A DNA stretch of 64,000 bases from Liolophura sinensis (GCF_032854445.1 NC_088301.1:44883116-44947115), one strand, 5' to 3'. Positions 53,101-64,000 are shown, counted from the first letter of the stretch. Program-made: numbers and translations. Notes: a model not told the origin generated them from the letters alone.

Positions 53101-55594
53101 CACACTGTTCCCCATGATTAGATGCCAATCTAATTACATATGTTCCTGAATGTGGAACACAGTGTTCCCTATGATGTTGAGCACACACTGATCCATATGA
53201 TGTGAAGCACATTTTGTTCCCCAGAAAAATCAACAGGTCACCTACAAACAGTGTGTTCATCGTCTTCATGTCCTGCATGTCCCGGATGGCGCCTTCCTGC
53301 CCGTCTGCGCAGGGCTGTAAAAAGAAAATAATAATACAGCTTAATATGTAACACCATCAAGTACTAGTGTGTGGCTTACAGACAATATTTTACACACCAG
53401 CCGGCCACATTATACTGAAAATGCTGATGCATAGAACAAACCAGAGATATTTTCACAATCTCAATGACCAGGAACCTTCTGGATTAACGTCCCGTGCTCT
53501 GTGACCAATTCAGACAAATATTCCGTAAACCACAACAACATGTGGGAAAATAGAGAATGGTGTATTCTCTTCCTTGATACAGACCACTTCTTTGTAGGCA
53601 TGAGGAAAACTAGGTTTTCACACGCTGATGCACATATGCTTCTGCATCAAGCGGATGGTATATACGTTCAATGACAACAGCATGTACCAATACCTACAAT
53701 TACACGCTTAAGGACTCACTGAGAGGAAGAGGTTAGGATTGTATTGGTATAACGTAAAAGTACTCACACATTCGTTCGAAAACTGTTTGAAAGCAATGGA
53801 AGGCACGTTTGCAGATATCATCTGGAGAGGTCAGCAGGTCCTCGTCTTCTCCCTCATCATTAGCAATGTTGTTAATGAGTTTGGGGCCACATTTCCGTAC
53901 TGATATAACAAAAGTTTATATTGCAATAAGTGTGATGAATTCTAACGTGTTACCTGGTAACTTCAGTGACGGATTTTGTTGATTTTTTTTGTTGCGGTGT
54001 CCATATTCATGCACCAGAAAGAGAACATCTGGATGGCACAACCTCAGATGGAAATAAACACACACACATGCAGGATCAGCCAGTGTTATTATCCAAACCC
54101 TGTAAATACAGAGGAATATAGACATATTCGGACACGTAAATGTAAAAATTTCGACATAAGACGAACCAAATTGCGAGGGAATGTCGAAATTTTACAGTGC
54201 CACCAATTGGCTTCCGTCCATCTCCATCATGAAGAGTTCACAAGTATTCATGTGCATGGGCCTATTTGTTTGGAAATTTAATCACAGATTAATCGTATTT
54301 CCCAGACTAAGTCCATCATTTCCTTTTAATTTGACATAAAATAATTATAAAACCGTGTATAATAGATCATGTAGAAATAAATATGATCTAATCAAACGTA
54401 ACAGAGAGGGCTGTCAACCACAGCTTTTGTCGCTTGTATCCGCATGCAGGTAACCCCTTAATATATGCTGCATGAATTGAAATCCAGCTTCCGATTGACA
54501 AGTCTAACCAATTTAATAACCCATTTGTTGTTATTAAATTGTTACCCTTGCCCTAAAACGCTGTGTGTCTAAGTTCTGAAAAGTTGTGATTAAACTGGAA
54601 TATAGGCACTGATAAAACGGTTCTCTTACTATCGCTTTATATAGCATATATAGAGCTCTGTATAGGTTACATTACATTTTAGTCTATATATATATCTTCA
54701 TGCTGACTCATAAAAGAAAAGAGACAGGAATTACCAATGTCTTTACACGTCATGTCATCTAGAGAAGGTGAGCTCTCAGTCTGTCCCTCTTCCCCATCAC
54801 CATTCATACGTGTGGTAATTGTTGTCACGTTAGTGCTACCATTTACAGTGGACTCTAATGTGGTGGTTGGGATAACTTCAAAACTACTAAAAGCAGTCTG
54901 CATAGTTTTTATTTTGGGATCCACAGTTGCTTCTGATGCTTCATCTCCTACAAAGAAAATAGGTATGTTAAGAGAACTAGCGATGTAATTAAATGCGCAA
55001 TCCTATCAGATCTCAACCCCTTGGATGCATGTTCTAAAACCCAAACAAAACGGTTAGGCCTATAAAACGAAACATTTCTATTCTTTAATACACCATGAGA
55101 GATCAGTCTATTCTATATATTTTCAGACAAGGATCTTTTATTCATTAAGAGTGTTCTTCCTTTTGGTCTAATGCTCTTGTATTCTTCCATTAAAACATAC
55201 GCTCAAGAAATGAATCTGTTAATTTTAACAGAATGTCTGTAGTCTGAGTGATTCTAGAATGTTTCTGTTATTACAACATAATATTCTGTCACATTCCACA
55301 TAATACCATGTTAGTCTAATAGAATGTTTGTTAAATTAATAGAATATGTGTCATATTTATCATAACAATCTGCTGTTATAACAAAATACATTCTAGTATC
55401 ACTAAGAAAACAGATTTTCTATTAAAATTAACAGAGAAATTTTTTGACTGTATGTTACGCAAAATGTTATCACAATCGACCATAGGGATATATATCTTAG
55501 CATATTTAATCTAAACACAATGTTAAAAGATGGAACACTTACCTCGTATTACCAAACAACTCTGAAGGACAACAAAGAAAACGTGATAATACAT
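50151..55594 (-). CDS. Putative single-pass type I membrane protein with acidic, basic-ended tail (gene B)
   Basis: Exons: 55543-55594, 54735-54947, 53768-53899, 53242-53304, 51342-51465, 50151-50595, phases 1,1,1,1,2; about 342 residues. MYYHVFFVVLQSCLVI is a short signal peptide. The ectodomain opens with a Ser/Thr-rich, mucin-like stretch with sequons at Asn53 and Asn57, then four cysteines (85, 92, 118, 124; MTCKDIVRKCG and DDICKRAFHCF). The TM helix is about 160-181 (GTGIVIGVFMALLIVNLM) followed by KRRGHQ. The tail has YEEL and YFVL motifs, a Glu/Asp-rich block (EEESEKEEDAD) and a basic Pro-rich end (KARKPRKPPRRPKSD). The exon 4 acceptor is unsettled: the first AG (exon to 53314) breaks the frame, while the AG 10 bases inside (exon to 53304) keeps it. 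I recognise no named family. Confidence 0.65.
52136..52196 (+). mobile_element. Possible SINE tail scrap
   Basis: CCGGCGTGGTATAAATGCAG followed by TTTTGTAGTACGCCGTTTAA resembles the end of a family 1 SINE (GTATAAGT…GAGTACGGCGTAAAAC), but it is strongly diverged. It lies in the intron between exons 4 and 5 of gene B. Confidence 0.35.
52288..52400 (-). mobile_element. SINE family 2, 3' part
   Basis: Opens GTGAGTGAGTGAGTGCTTGG followed by GGTTTAACGTCGTACTCAAC, the reverse complement of the tail of the copy at 10672-10868, and continues TTCGGTCATATGGCGACGAG. It lies in the intron between exons 4 and 5 of gene B. Confidence 0.75.
52976..53225. repeat. Diverged minisatellite, period about 26 bp, about 9 units
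   Basis: Units of the form GATGTGGAGCACACANTGTT followed by CCCCAT recur at about 52976, 53002, 53028, 53054, 53090, 53116, 53149, 53173 and 53199. Two units carry insertions. The array ends 17 bp from the 5' splice site of exon 4 of gene B, so it forms the start of that intron. Confidence 0.85.
55216..55434. mobile_element. MITE-like element with terminal inverted repeats of about 62 bp
   Basis: The left end starts CTGTTAATTTTAACAGAATG and contains GTGATTCTAGAATGTTTCTG. The reverse complement of the right end starts CTGTTAATTTTAATAGAAAA and contains GTGATACTAGAATGTATTTT. The arms are roughly 75-80% alike by eye. The total is about 219 bp with no coding capacity, and no clear target duplication. 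Lies in intron 1 of gene B. Confidence 0.8.
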
Positions 55595-57238
55595 TGTTTT
55601 GTCGCACATCAATGAATATTCGTCTTTCGGAATAAACTTCCGCAGTACTTTCCAGTCTGAACGTCAGCTTTTTTGAAAGTATGTTCCTGGTCCTCTGTAC
55701 TAAAGTCCCATGACTGGGCTATATAAACCTAAAACTACACAATAACTTATTGGTGTCATTAACAGCATTTAATACTGTTTGTTCAATGCTAACTCGACAC
55801 CCGTCACCAACCGTGTAACTATCATACACTAGTATACTTCAGCATGCTGTGTATTGTTACATCAAATTACTCAGTATCTGCATGATATACATGAACGCCT
55901 CGCAGAATTACTCTTGCTTCGTGATTTGTAATCATTAAAAAAACCTCTGTTGCCACAATAGCGGCCATGTCAAATATTTCATTTTACAAGTATTACATTT
56001 CCCTTCCTTTACTTAAATTAAAGTATACTTTCCTTCTAAAACGACACACTGGGTATCAGACTGTTGAGTAAATATTAAAAATATATGTCTATTAATTAAA
56101 ACCGTGGAGAACGTCATATGCACTATTAGATCGGCCGAGATATTATTGCACTATTTTGATTGACATGTTTGGCCTGTTTGGGAGATTGGGGGTGAAGAAG
56201 TGAGAAAATCTCGTCCCAGGACAGGCTGAACTGTACTACAACCGGGTGTGAGTAAGACACTTCCGTACAGAATCCATCCTATTCTCGCTTTTCGGAAATG
56301 GATACTTCAGTACGTAAATACACATACCGTGTTTTTCTACTTTTGTGCATGCAAATTTGCTCATACCCACATTACAGGACCAGAGAACAAAAACTAAATA
56401 GGACCTAATTATTCATATTATGGAGCCTTCCAAGTGTTTAAATGCATACGAAGATCCGTTACGTTTACTTTCAGTTTCACACATTGAAATTCAGCGTGAT
56501 ATGTACATGGATATCCTAGTTTCTGTTATATCTACTGTGACAGACAAAATATTGGTTGGTCCCGTGTCTGTATAAACTGTGACTAGATGCATCGGTCGTC
56601 GTATCTGGTGTCATCGGCTTGGCGTTCCAGACATCATCGTGAAGTAGTCAAAATACTGTCGACAGCCAGGTTAAACATGCAAGCAAACAATCAAACATTG
56701 CCATTACCAGTGGCAGTACAGTATTGATGATTAATAGTGTTGTCTGATAATCTGTCAATGTGCACACCACTCAATCCACTGATGTATAACTGTTCTTAAT
56801 GAGTGTTCAAAGTTGGTACCACTTCAGGGAGTTTTTACTTTTTTTGAAATTTCTTAAATGTTAAGCCTTTCAGCATAAAGAATACTAGTTACACAGAATA
56901 CAGTGGCGATCCCAGAATGCTTGACTTACTTAAAACGGCTCTCAATTTCATGGTTCGAGCAGAATGGCGAAACTTTATATTACTTGGATCTAATGGTGCA
57001 CGTGAACTTTCTACAATTTAGCTAACCTATTCGGTGTATGTTCTCTTGAACAAGGTGCTTCATGTTTACAAGAAACTTGAAAAAGCAGATATTCTTAACT
57101 AGCATTTGAACACTCTCTTATTATGAAAGAAAACTTAACGAACAGGCTTGCTGATTGATCTCTCTGGAAAGGGAATTGCTAGATATTTTATGATCAGTCA
57201 ATAGCTACAAGTCCAGATAATGCCCAGTGTTTTCCAAG

Positions 57239-57245
<7 letters not shown>

Positions 57246-57295
<50 letters not shown>
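57246..57295. repeat. (AT)n microsatellite
   Basis: About 25 uninterrupted AT units. Confidence 0.97.
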
Positions 57296-57297
<2 letters not shown>

Positions 57298-58409
57298 CAA
57301 ATTAATTAATCTTTTCCTTTAAAGAAGTTGCATTCCAACTAAATGCATGGAAATCAGCACCTGTCACATGCACCTATCTTAAAGTCTGGATCTGAACTTT
57401 TAAAACCAACGGAAAGTCCGTAGTCTTCATGTTGAACAAAATTATCCATAGAGACCATTTGTAAGTCTACTTATTAGAGTTAGCACTAATTGTGTTGGTT
57501 GCCTTCAGGAAACACCTTTGGAAAACTTTCAAAAAGTTTCTGCGTTTCAGTCAAAAATCATGAGAGAATGGATTTGCAAATCTAGGAAATCTATAGTCGT
57601 TGCTTGATGGTTAGATCATATACAACTGATCTGCTATGTTTTATTTTCTATCAGCTGCAGCATGTAACCTCAGTGCCAGCGATAAAGAAGATGCAATCTG
57701 TTAGGTGCGTTATATGAAATTTTCATACAGCTATAGCACTGTGATTATTGGTTATTGCGGAGTTGACCCTATTGGTGATTGCAGCTTTCAGTTTATCAAT
57801 GGCATTCTGAAAGAGTTTATACACAGTGTGCAAATTCAAAACAAAGACTGGTAGAATATTATGAACAATGTTGAACAATTTTACTCGTAGTAATCCACTT
57901 GCCTTACATAGCAAGCTTTATAACAATATTACAGAGCAAAAGTACAGGGGCAGCTATAAAACAAGTAACTGAACTAGAATCAATAAATGAAACGTCTTTT
58001 ATATTCATGAAGCCAGCAGAATGATTTATCGTAGCTAAGAATAATTTATATCACTTCAGAAAACCATACCAAATGTTCATTCCGGTACAAACATACTCAA
58101 TAAATCAGGTTTTAATCTGTAATTCTTTCAATCAACAACCCTGCCCATTGGGTAATAGAGATCTCACCCCAATTGATCAAAATTGATAACATGGCAGTAC
58201 TTTCGAATTTCTCATTGTGTGCGATGTGTATATTTATTTTAATTTTTTTTATATATAAGTTTTTAAACTTCATGAGGGATACTTGATTGATGCATAAGCA
58301 TTTAATCGGGTGTTGTCTTTTCTTATTAGATAAGCTGTATAAATAAATTATATACATGTGCATGTACATGTATATTTGATTAATCAAAATATTTCTTTAA
58401 AAGAGGCAC

Positions 58410-58415
<6 letters not shown>

Positions 58416-58464
<49 letters not shown>
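58416..58464. repeat. (AT)n microsatellite
   Basis: About 24 uninterrupted AT units, about 200 bp downstream of the RING-like gene's stop codon. Confidence 0.97.
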
Positions 58465-58468
<4 letters not shown>

Positions 58469-58669
58469 TTTTGTATTTGATTATAAATCAAAATAATTTG
58501 TATCTATTGCACAGGTAAGCTAGCAATATGGAAGGCCTTTTCAAACCACTCTCCAATTTTAGCTGCAATCTCATTCTACACCATATCTTCCTTCAGAGCA
58601 TCACAGACATGGTACCATTTCAAAAATGGTTTTGATGATTAGGATAAGTGCCATGTAAGACATGTTGAG

Positions 58670-61600
58670 TTATTTTATGGCTTGCACAGTGGTCAGCACG
58701 CACTTAGGACATGCCATAGGAATAAAATCTCTTCTGTTATAATACTGGGTTAGGAGTGTGGCTGTTTTTGGTAGAGCAAGTGGACCTATACCAATGTCAC
58801 GATTCAATTCTGGAACAATTTCCTTTTGAAAGAAACTGTTAGCATAATTATGTCCACAAGAAAAGACAACAACATCCCCGTCCTTGACAGTGTCACTAGA
58901 ATCTTGATGTGAATTTTGAGAAGCTGACTGGCTTTTCTGTTTACCGACTTGTAACTGAAGAATGTCAATATCACGGGCTGTCAAATAAATATAGTTGTGC
59001 ATGTCCCAGTCCTTTCGGACATTTTGCAACACCTCATGCCAGAGCCTGTCGTACGGGATAAGTTTATCACCAGATTTTAGCGGCAGTGCTTGTTGGGAAT
59101 CACCAGACTGAGCTAAACACTCCCCAAAGACATCAGAGACCTCATCGGCAGATTCTTCAGTCTGAATCTGTGTTAAGAACTTGGATAGCACCATCAGCTG
59201 GAAAGTTGTGTTCATCTTGCCTCGGATGCGTTTTGGAATACCAATGCTGTTGGAGTGATTTTGTTCTTCAGCTCTACAAATGAAAGAGAGACTTTAAAAT
59301 AATATGAACAAAAATACCAATTTGAACTGTCAGACATAATATAGCTCTATCAGTGTCCACTAAAGAACAAAAATGGTCATAAAATTGATGAAACGGTTCG
59401 AAGTCTGACCTTGATCTGTAACTTAATTGTTTTGGAACACTGTGTAATACATAAACCCGGTAACATATCATTATGAATAACGTGTTCGGTTAAATAATAA
59501 ACAACAAAACAACCTCGCCTCACCTGAATAACATAAGACTTAAGGGTTGTACAAATGTGTCCAAGTGGAAAAGCAGCCAAGCTTCAAGATGTGCCACAGG
59601 GAGGTGATTGTCTTCCCAAAAGTTCATCACCTGACAGGTATGTAAAGGATAGACAAATACAGGTAAATCAAGAAAATAACAAATCTACATCTGATTTATG
59701 AGAGACCCCTCCCTTCATAACAGCGCAAAGAAGGGCCACGCCAGTATAGTCTATGAGATGACAAAATACACTTATTATGGCAGGAGAAAACCCACGATCA
59801 TGCTCACCTACGACCGGTAAGGACGCCAGCGTAGGATGGCCTTAAAGGAATAGTGTCCAGATTTATCTACTTGTCCTAAGTATGAAGATTATTACCTGTT
59901 TAACAGTATGTTACCAGGGGATCTCTGAGAAAGCTAATTATGACTTTAAATCCGTCAAAAACGATAGATTTACTACTCCCACCGATCTTCAGCCGGCCGC
60001 CCGGTAAGGCTCAGCGGGTGACGTCATAGATGGCCAACACACGTCTAGCAGGCCTGTATAACCTGGGAATTCGTATCCATACAGACGTTATTTTCGAGAT
60101 GGATTCTAGCGACCCAGAAGCAAATATACTGCCGTATTAATTTGAACCCATAGTCCAGTTCAGATTTATGACACTGGCATCTCTGGTCAGACTTCAGATT
60201 CACAGTTTTCAGACGCTGAATTTGATCTTCGTACAGGCATTTCCAACCGCACTGGCAATACGAACTGGGAAGCTTTAGCTTCAGCCTGTGTTACACTGTA
60301 GGTCTACACTTCAGATTAAATATTTACTATTCTTTCTTTCTGTCCGCTTCACAATAAATATCATTCTATTTCCAGAGTGGATTCACTTCAAAAATGGGTT
60401 CGTGGGAATTAATATTCGTGCATTTAATCAAGGCAATACTGAAAAAAAATCTTACAGCTATCTAATTTTCCTAGTTATATTATGGCCGGAATTACCCAAG
60501 CGCGTCAAATAGGTATTAGGAAGGCTGGCTGTAATCCTGAGCAATATTCAAAGAGGTCAATCGTTTTCGCACCTTTGATGAGTAATTTTAATCAACAACT
60601 AGTATTTCTATCCCAGTCATAAATTCTTGATTAGTCAAGCAACATGATTAGTCTTGAACTGTTTTCGGGTTTAATCGTCATCTGTAGCCGGTTAGAAACC
60701 ACTAGCATTGCCGGTCGCCGTCAAACGGCCATTGCGTTACTGTACAGTTCACAATTTGTTAAAAGTTCACTCACTGGTCCACAGGAGAGACAGCCATTGG
60801 GATAGCCTGTGTCAAAGAGACATTCAAGAACTCCAGGGTTCTTCAACGACCTCTTTTCATAACCGTATGCAGAACAGCAAACAATTTCGTCAAGAAATTT
60901 GACGTGCTTGTTGTCACTTGTGTGTTTTTTGAACACTGAAATACATGGCGAAGCTCCGATAGCTCGTAAAGGTTGGACTTGTATGAAGTCATTCGGCGCA
61001 AAAAATGCATAAACCCAGCATCATTAGCTCGTGATTTTAATGACATATTACTCAGATTACTGTACTTTTTTTCCAATGTTTTTTTTTACACTCAATTTAA
61101 CAATACATACAAGGATAGCTAATTATGAATAAATAGCATATCTAAACACCAATCCTTTAAACTCACAGCAACTGCATTTGTGAAGGGTTCCAGGGTAATT
61201 GTGCTGTGTTACCAAGCTAACCCTTTAGCCATGGAGGCTCCTTATGCTGCACTGAAGAATGCTGCACAGATGGGGAAAACGTAAGTAAACCACTGAGCTT
61301 TGGCACAAGTGAAACACAATCTTCACCCATACACCTCTGTGATTCGATTGGAAAGAAAGAGATCTCCAAAATTACACCCTTCATGTTAGACCACCTGAAC
61401 AGCCATGTCAGCTTTGTCAACCATTTATTGCCAACAAAGAGCTGAGCATTAGTGCGAAACGGGGAATCTCAAAGATTCCTGATGCTGAGTTTTACACCAA
61501 CAGTGATTAAATTTATATATGCTATCTCTGTTACCAGTACACATGAACAAGAACACAGTAAATCAGCTAAAATTTCAAGGAAATTTTCATGAACAAAGTG

Positions 61601-63959
61601 GTCTGCTGTAGGAACTGTAAAACAGAGGGGTGATTGGTAGACAGAATTCGTCATTTTTATTTCATTTACTATCAATGTCATGAAATTAAAATTCTACGTG
61701 ATTGTTCACCTAGAGTTTATCTGGGTGATAAGTTAGTGAAAAACTCCTTAAAATTATGGTTGTTTTTCTGTATGTTCCACTCCAAAGAACAGTCTGAAGC
61801 TGAGCCCTAGTCACTAACCTCTAGCAACACAACACGCCAGTTCATCCTCTCCAGTTGATCAGTTAGAGGACACTGCTTCAGTTGCCTATCACAGTATAAA
61901 TAAAAAATCTATTATATCGTCTCTTCTTCAAATTTAAATAAATAAATCAAGACTGAAAAGAATAAAATGAACAGATCCCTCTTGCACATGTTTAACCCAA
62001 TATATTTTTAACCAATTTGTATAAATCCGATAAATACATGTACTTATTTTCATTTATTCTTTAAACTCAAGCTCAAATTACCTTACATTAAATGGTAACA
62101 TGTATTTTTCAGATTTATTTACTTATTTGATTGGTGTTTTACGCCTTACTCAAGAATATTTCACTTATACGAAGCCCCATGAGAAACCCACGACCATCAA
62201 CAGGTTACTGGAAGACCTTTCCATGTAATTTTAAAATAGGCTTTTAAGTATATTGTGTTAAAACACAATACAAAATGACGCACTCATGTTTTAGACCTTC
62301 TGCCTTTACTTCACGACATGAACACATATACAACTCATAAAACAAGCCATCCCGCACATGGCCTTCCCTCAACCAGCTCCACCCAACAACTACCCATCTG
62401 TCAGCTGCCTCTACGTACACCAATGGCCAAACACGTCCCAGCCTTAGTTCCGTATTCCTAACATGTTAACAGGTAGAAAATCATAGACTTATGTTTATGT
62501 ATTTAATATACATGTGTATATAGATGCACATTTACCTGACATGATAATCCAAAACCTTCCGACTCTGATTAAGAAATTCCTCCAAACTGCCCAAGTGTTC
62601 CCTTTGGTCAGACAAATGGCGGAGATGATATCCTAGAGCCTGTTTGGTAATTACTTAAAATTTATATTATGTTTGAATAGGTCACTCAAAATGGTTTTTT
62701 TTTTAAATGCCACACCCATCATGTATTAAAACTGCTGGGGTGAGATGAGCCTAGCTTCATACTCCCATTCCCAATATTGACTGCCTTTACTGAGCTACAT
62801 GTAACACTGTCAAATAAGATAATTTAAAGTTACATAGAAAATGTACTCCTGGTTAACGAATATGTATCACCTTTCTCTTGGCATGGTAATAACAGGTCTC
62901 AGACAAATATTACGATTGGCTAATATTCTAACTTTCAGCTTTAAATTACAACTAAATCATTCATACATGTACAATGTACATGGCTATTACATATGTATCA
63001 TTAATAAATCCATCTATATTTATAGCAGACTCACAGTGAGTTTCTTCTGTCTTGAAGAGAAGTCAAAGGTAACACCTGTTATTAGTTCTGGCAATTAACT
63101 ATGGGTGGTAAGACCTCATGGTGAAGTACCAGTAATGCTTTGATAATCAGTTATTGGAGAGATGCATATAAACTGACTATATGGTCAGTCACCCTTGACA
63201 TTCATTTTCTTTACCTTCAAAGAAAGACAGCTATATGCTACTATCATCATCATTATAAGAAGAGCAAGTTTAGGCAAAGAAAGTGTAAAACTAACACACC
63301 TGAGCATAATTTTGTTGGTAGATTTGTACTTCAGCGGCAGACGCCCAGTCTTCGCAATCCAGGCAGTCTCTACACAATTTCTGCAGGTTACACCGTTCTC
63401 CTAAAGACTACAAGAACAGAAACACTGTGTGTGTTGTGGAGGACCCAGGTTGTCTACTAGTCTTATTAAGACCCAGGGGCCAATTCCACAATACTGCTTG
63501 AGACATCAATAGTTTGAAATCTCATTTAAATACCTCTTTGTGGACTTCAAGATATTTGAAGTTGAATGAGTCTATCAGGTATTAATAGATGACTAAAAGC
63601 TGTCATAATTCAAACTTTTTAGGACACACTACATCTATTACACTAAACTTTTCAACACTGACAAATCAAAAACTGCTTTGTGGAAGAGGCCAGCCATCAC
63701 TCTAAAACACTATCAAGGGAGTGTGAGTACATTTATTTCCATATTCCAATATACACATATTCAGTCTTAATGTTTCTTACTTATTTTGGAATGCAATATG
63801 GAAAACTTCGTTCTAGTTCTAATACTGAAGGTAAAACAAAGAACTGCTGACCTCCAACACTATCGCCAGTACTTTGGGGCTGTAGGGTGGGTCAGTCATC
63901 TTGTCCAGCTGGGGCAGAGTGACTTGTGGGTCACGCTCATCATAGCTCTCAACTGACCA
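58670..63959 (-). CDS. Conserved-looking protein with C-terminal RING-like Cys/His end, 5' part outside window
   Basis: Exons, 5' to 3': 63852-63959, 62536-62639, 61819-61885, 61167-61216 (uncertain), 60775-60935, 59524-59630, 58670-59273. Upstream exons lie beyond the right edge. The visible protein is soluble and has no TM helix. Recognisable stretches are QLERMNWRVVLLE, IVCCSAYGYEKRSLKNPGVL, GYPNGCLSCGP and NFWEDNHLPVAHLEAWLLFH, then a long last exon ending FSCGHNY…YYNRR…MACPKCVLTTVQ. The closing SCGH…CPKC pairs look like half of a RING or other zinc-binding fold, and CLSCG may add to it. I do not recognise the family. Phases join except around the 50-nt exon at 61167-61216, which would need one base fewer (the GGG at 61185-61187 is a candidate) or a different exon there. 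Confidence 0.75.
59757..59845 (-). mobile_element. Possible diverged SINE fragment
   Basis: CACTTATTATGGCAGGAGAA followed by AACCCACGATCATG resembles the centre of a family 1 SINE in reverse (TATGGTGGGAGGAAACC…CCCACGACCATC). Surrounding bases do not extend the match well. Confidence 0.4.
60100..60290 (+). pseudogene. Possible decayed coding fragment (P2X7R-tail-like)
   Basis: On the plus strand MDSSDPEANILPY is followed, after a stop and in another frame, by GISGQTSDSQFSDAEFDLRT and GISNRTGNTNWEAL. The order PYxFEP, an acidic Ser/Asp run, then R-x-GNT-x-W recalls the start of the zinc-binding domain shared with the P2X7 receptor tail, which occurs in many copies in invertebrate genomes. The Cys residues that should follow Trp are not seen. 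It lies inside an intron of the RING-like gene on the opposite strand. Weak call from memory of the family. Confidence 0.25.
62114..62226 (-). mobile_element. SINE family 1, 3' part with internal deletion
   Basis: TTTGATTGGTGTTTTACGCC, then TACTCAAGAATATTTCACTT, GAGAAACCCACGACCATCAA and GACCTTTCCATG. About 30 bp between the tail and centre are missing. It lies in an intron of the RING-like gene. Confidence 0.85.
63478..63691. mobile_element. MITE-like element with terminal inverted repeats of about 20 bp
   Basis: The left end GGCCAATTCCACAATACTGC pairs with the reverse complement of the right end, GGCCTCTTCCACAAAGCAGT. Length is about 214 bp, AT-rich, with no coding capacity. It lies in an intron of the RING-like gene. 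Confidence 0.65.
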
Positions 63960-64000
63960 CTGAAATAAAGAATGTGCCCATAATTTGATCCTTTTGGCTA

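Larger units (their letters stand above)
55595..58669. other. Gene-poor interval between gene B and the RING-like gene
   Basis: About 3 kb holding the presumed promoter of gene B at its left end and two long (AT)n runs (57246-57295 and 58416-58464). No supported coding exon was found. Confidence 0.6.

Overview
This looks like a stretch of nuclear genome from a bilaterian animal, most likely a lophotrochozoan (a mollusc, or possibly a brachiopod). Genes are split by many GT-AG introns, the sequence is AT-rich, and there are about 15 copies or fragments of tRNA-derived SINEs. Their shared 3' tail (…GAGTACGGCGTAAAACACCAATCAA) is of a kind common in molluscan genomes. No rRNA, convincing tRNA, CRISPR or retroviral coding sequence was seen.

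Layout. (1) 1-7222, minus: most of the mitochondrial phosphate carrier SLC25A3, with its last exon(s) off the left edge. Head-to-head with it, about 1.15 kb away, is (2) 8368-15821, plus: a complete 12-exon PDHB (pyruvate dehydrogenase E1 beta). Two nuclear genes for mitochondrial proteins therefore share one intergenic region. (3) 21897-31294, minus: a 15-exon LEMD3/MAN1 inner-nuclear-membrane gene, tail-to-tail with PDHB across about 6 kb of SINE-bearing DNA. (4) 33134-35229, plus: a four-exon gene for a 204-residue protein I do not recognise. (5) 36610-45242 and (6) 50151-55594, both minus: two tandem genes for single-pass type I membrane proteins (351 and about 342 residues). Each has a signal peptide, a short cysteine-containing ectodomain, one TM helix and a long cytoplasmic tail. 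Their intron phases run in nearly the same series, so they may be diverged duplicates. (7) 58670-63959 and beyond, minus: the 3' half of a gene with a C-terminal Cys/His RING-like end that I cannot name.

Mobile DNA and repeats: one SINE family with at least eight clear copies, a second SINE family with three, several short inverted-repeat (MITE-like) elements, a roughly 2.5 kb inverted-repeat structure in SLC25A3 intron 1, a 26-bp minisatellite beside an exon of gene 6, a 60-bp tandem duplication, and several (AT)n or (AC)n(AT)n microsatellites.

The main anomaly is that three conserved genes carry single-base departures from an intact frame or splice site: three in LEMD3, one at an SLC25A3 donor, and probably one in the RING-like gene. 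Most lie in homopolymers, or can be read as a G lost from a GG pair. Consensus errors in a long-read assembly would explain all of them at once. Real lesions cannot be excluded from sequence alone.

Exon boundaries were placed by eye from reading frame, splice consensus and remembered family sequences. No alignment was run.
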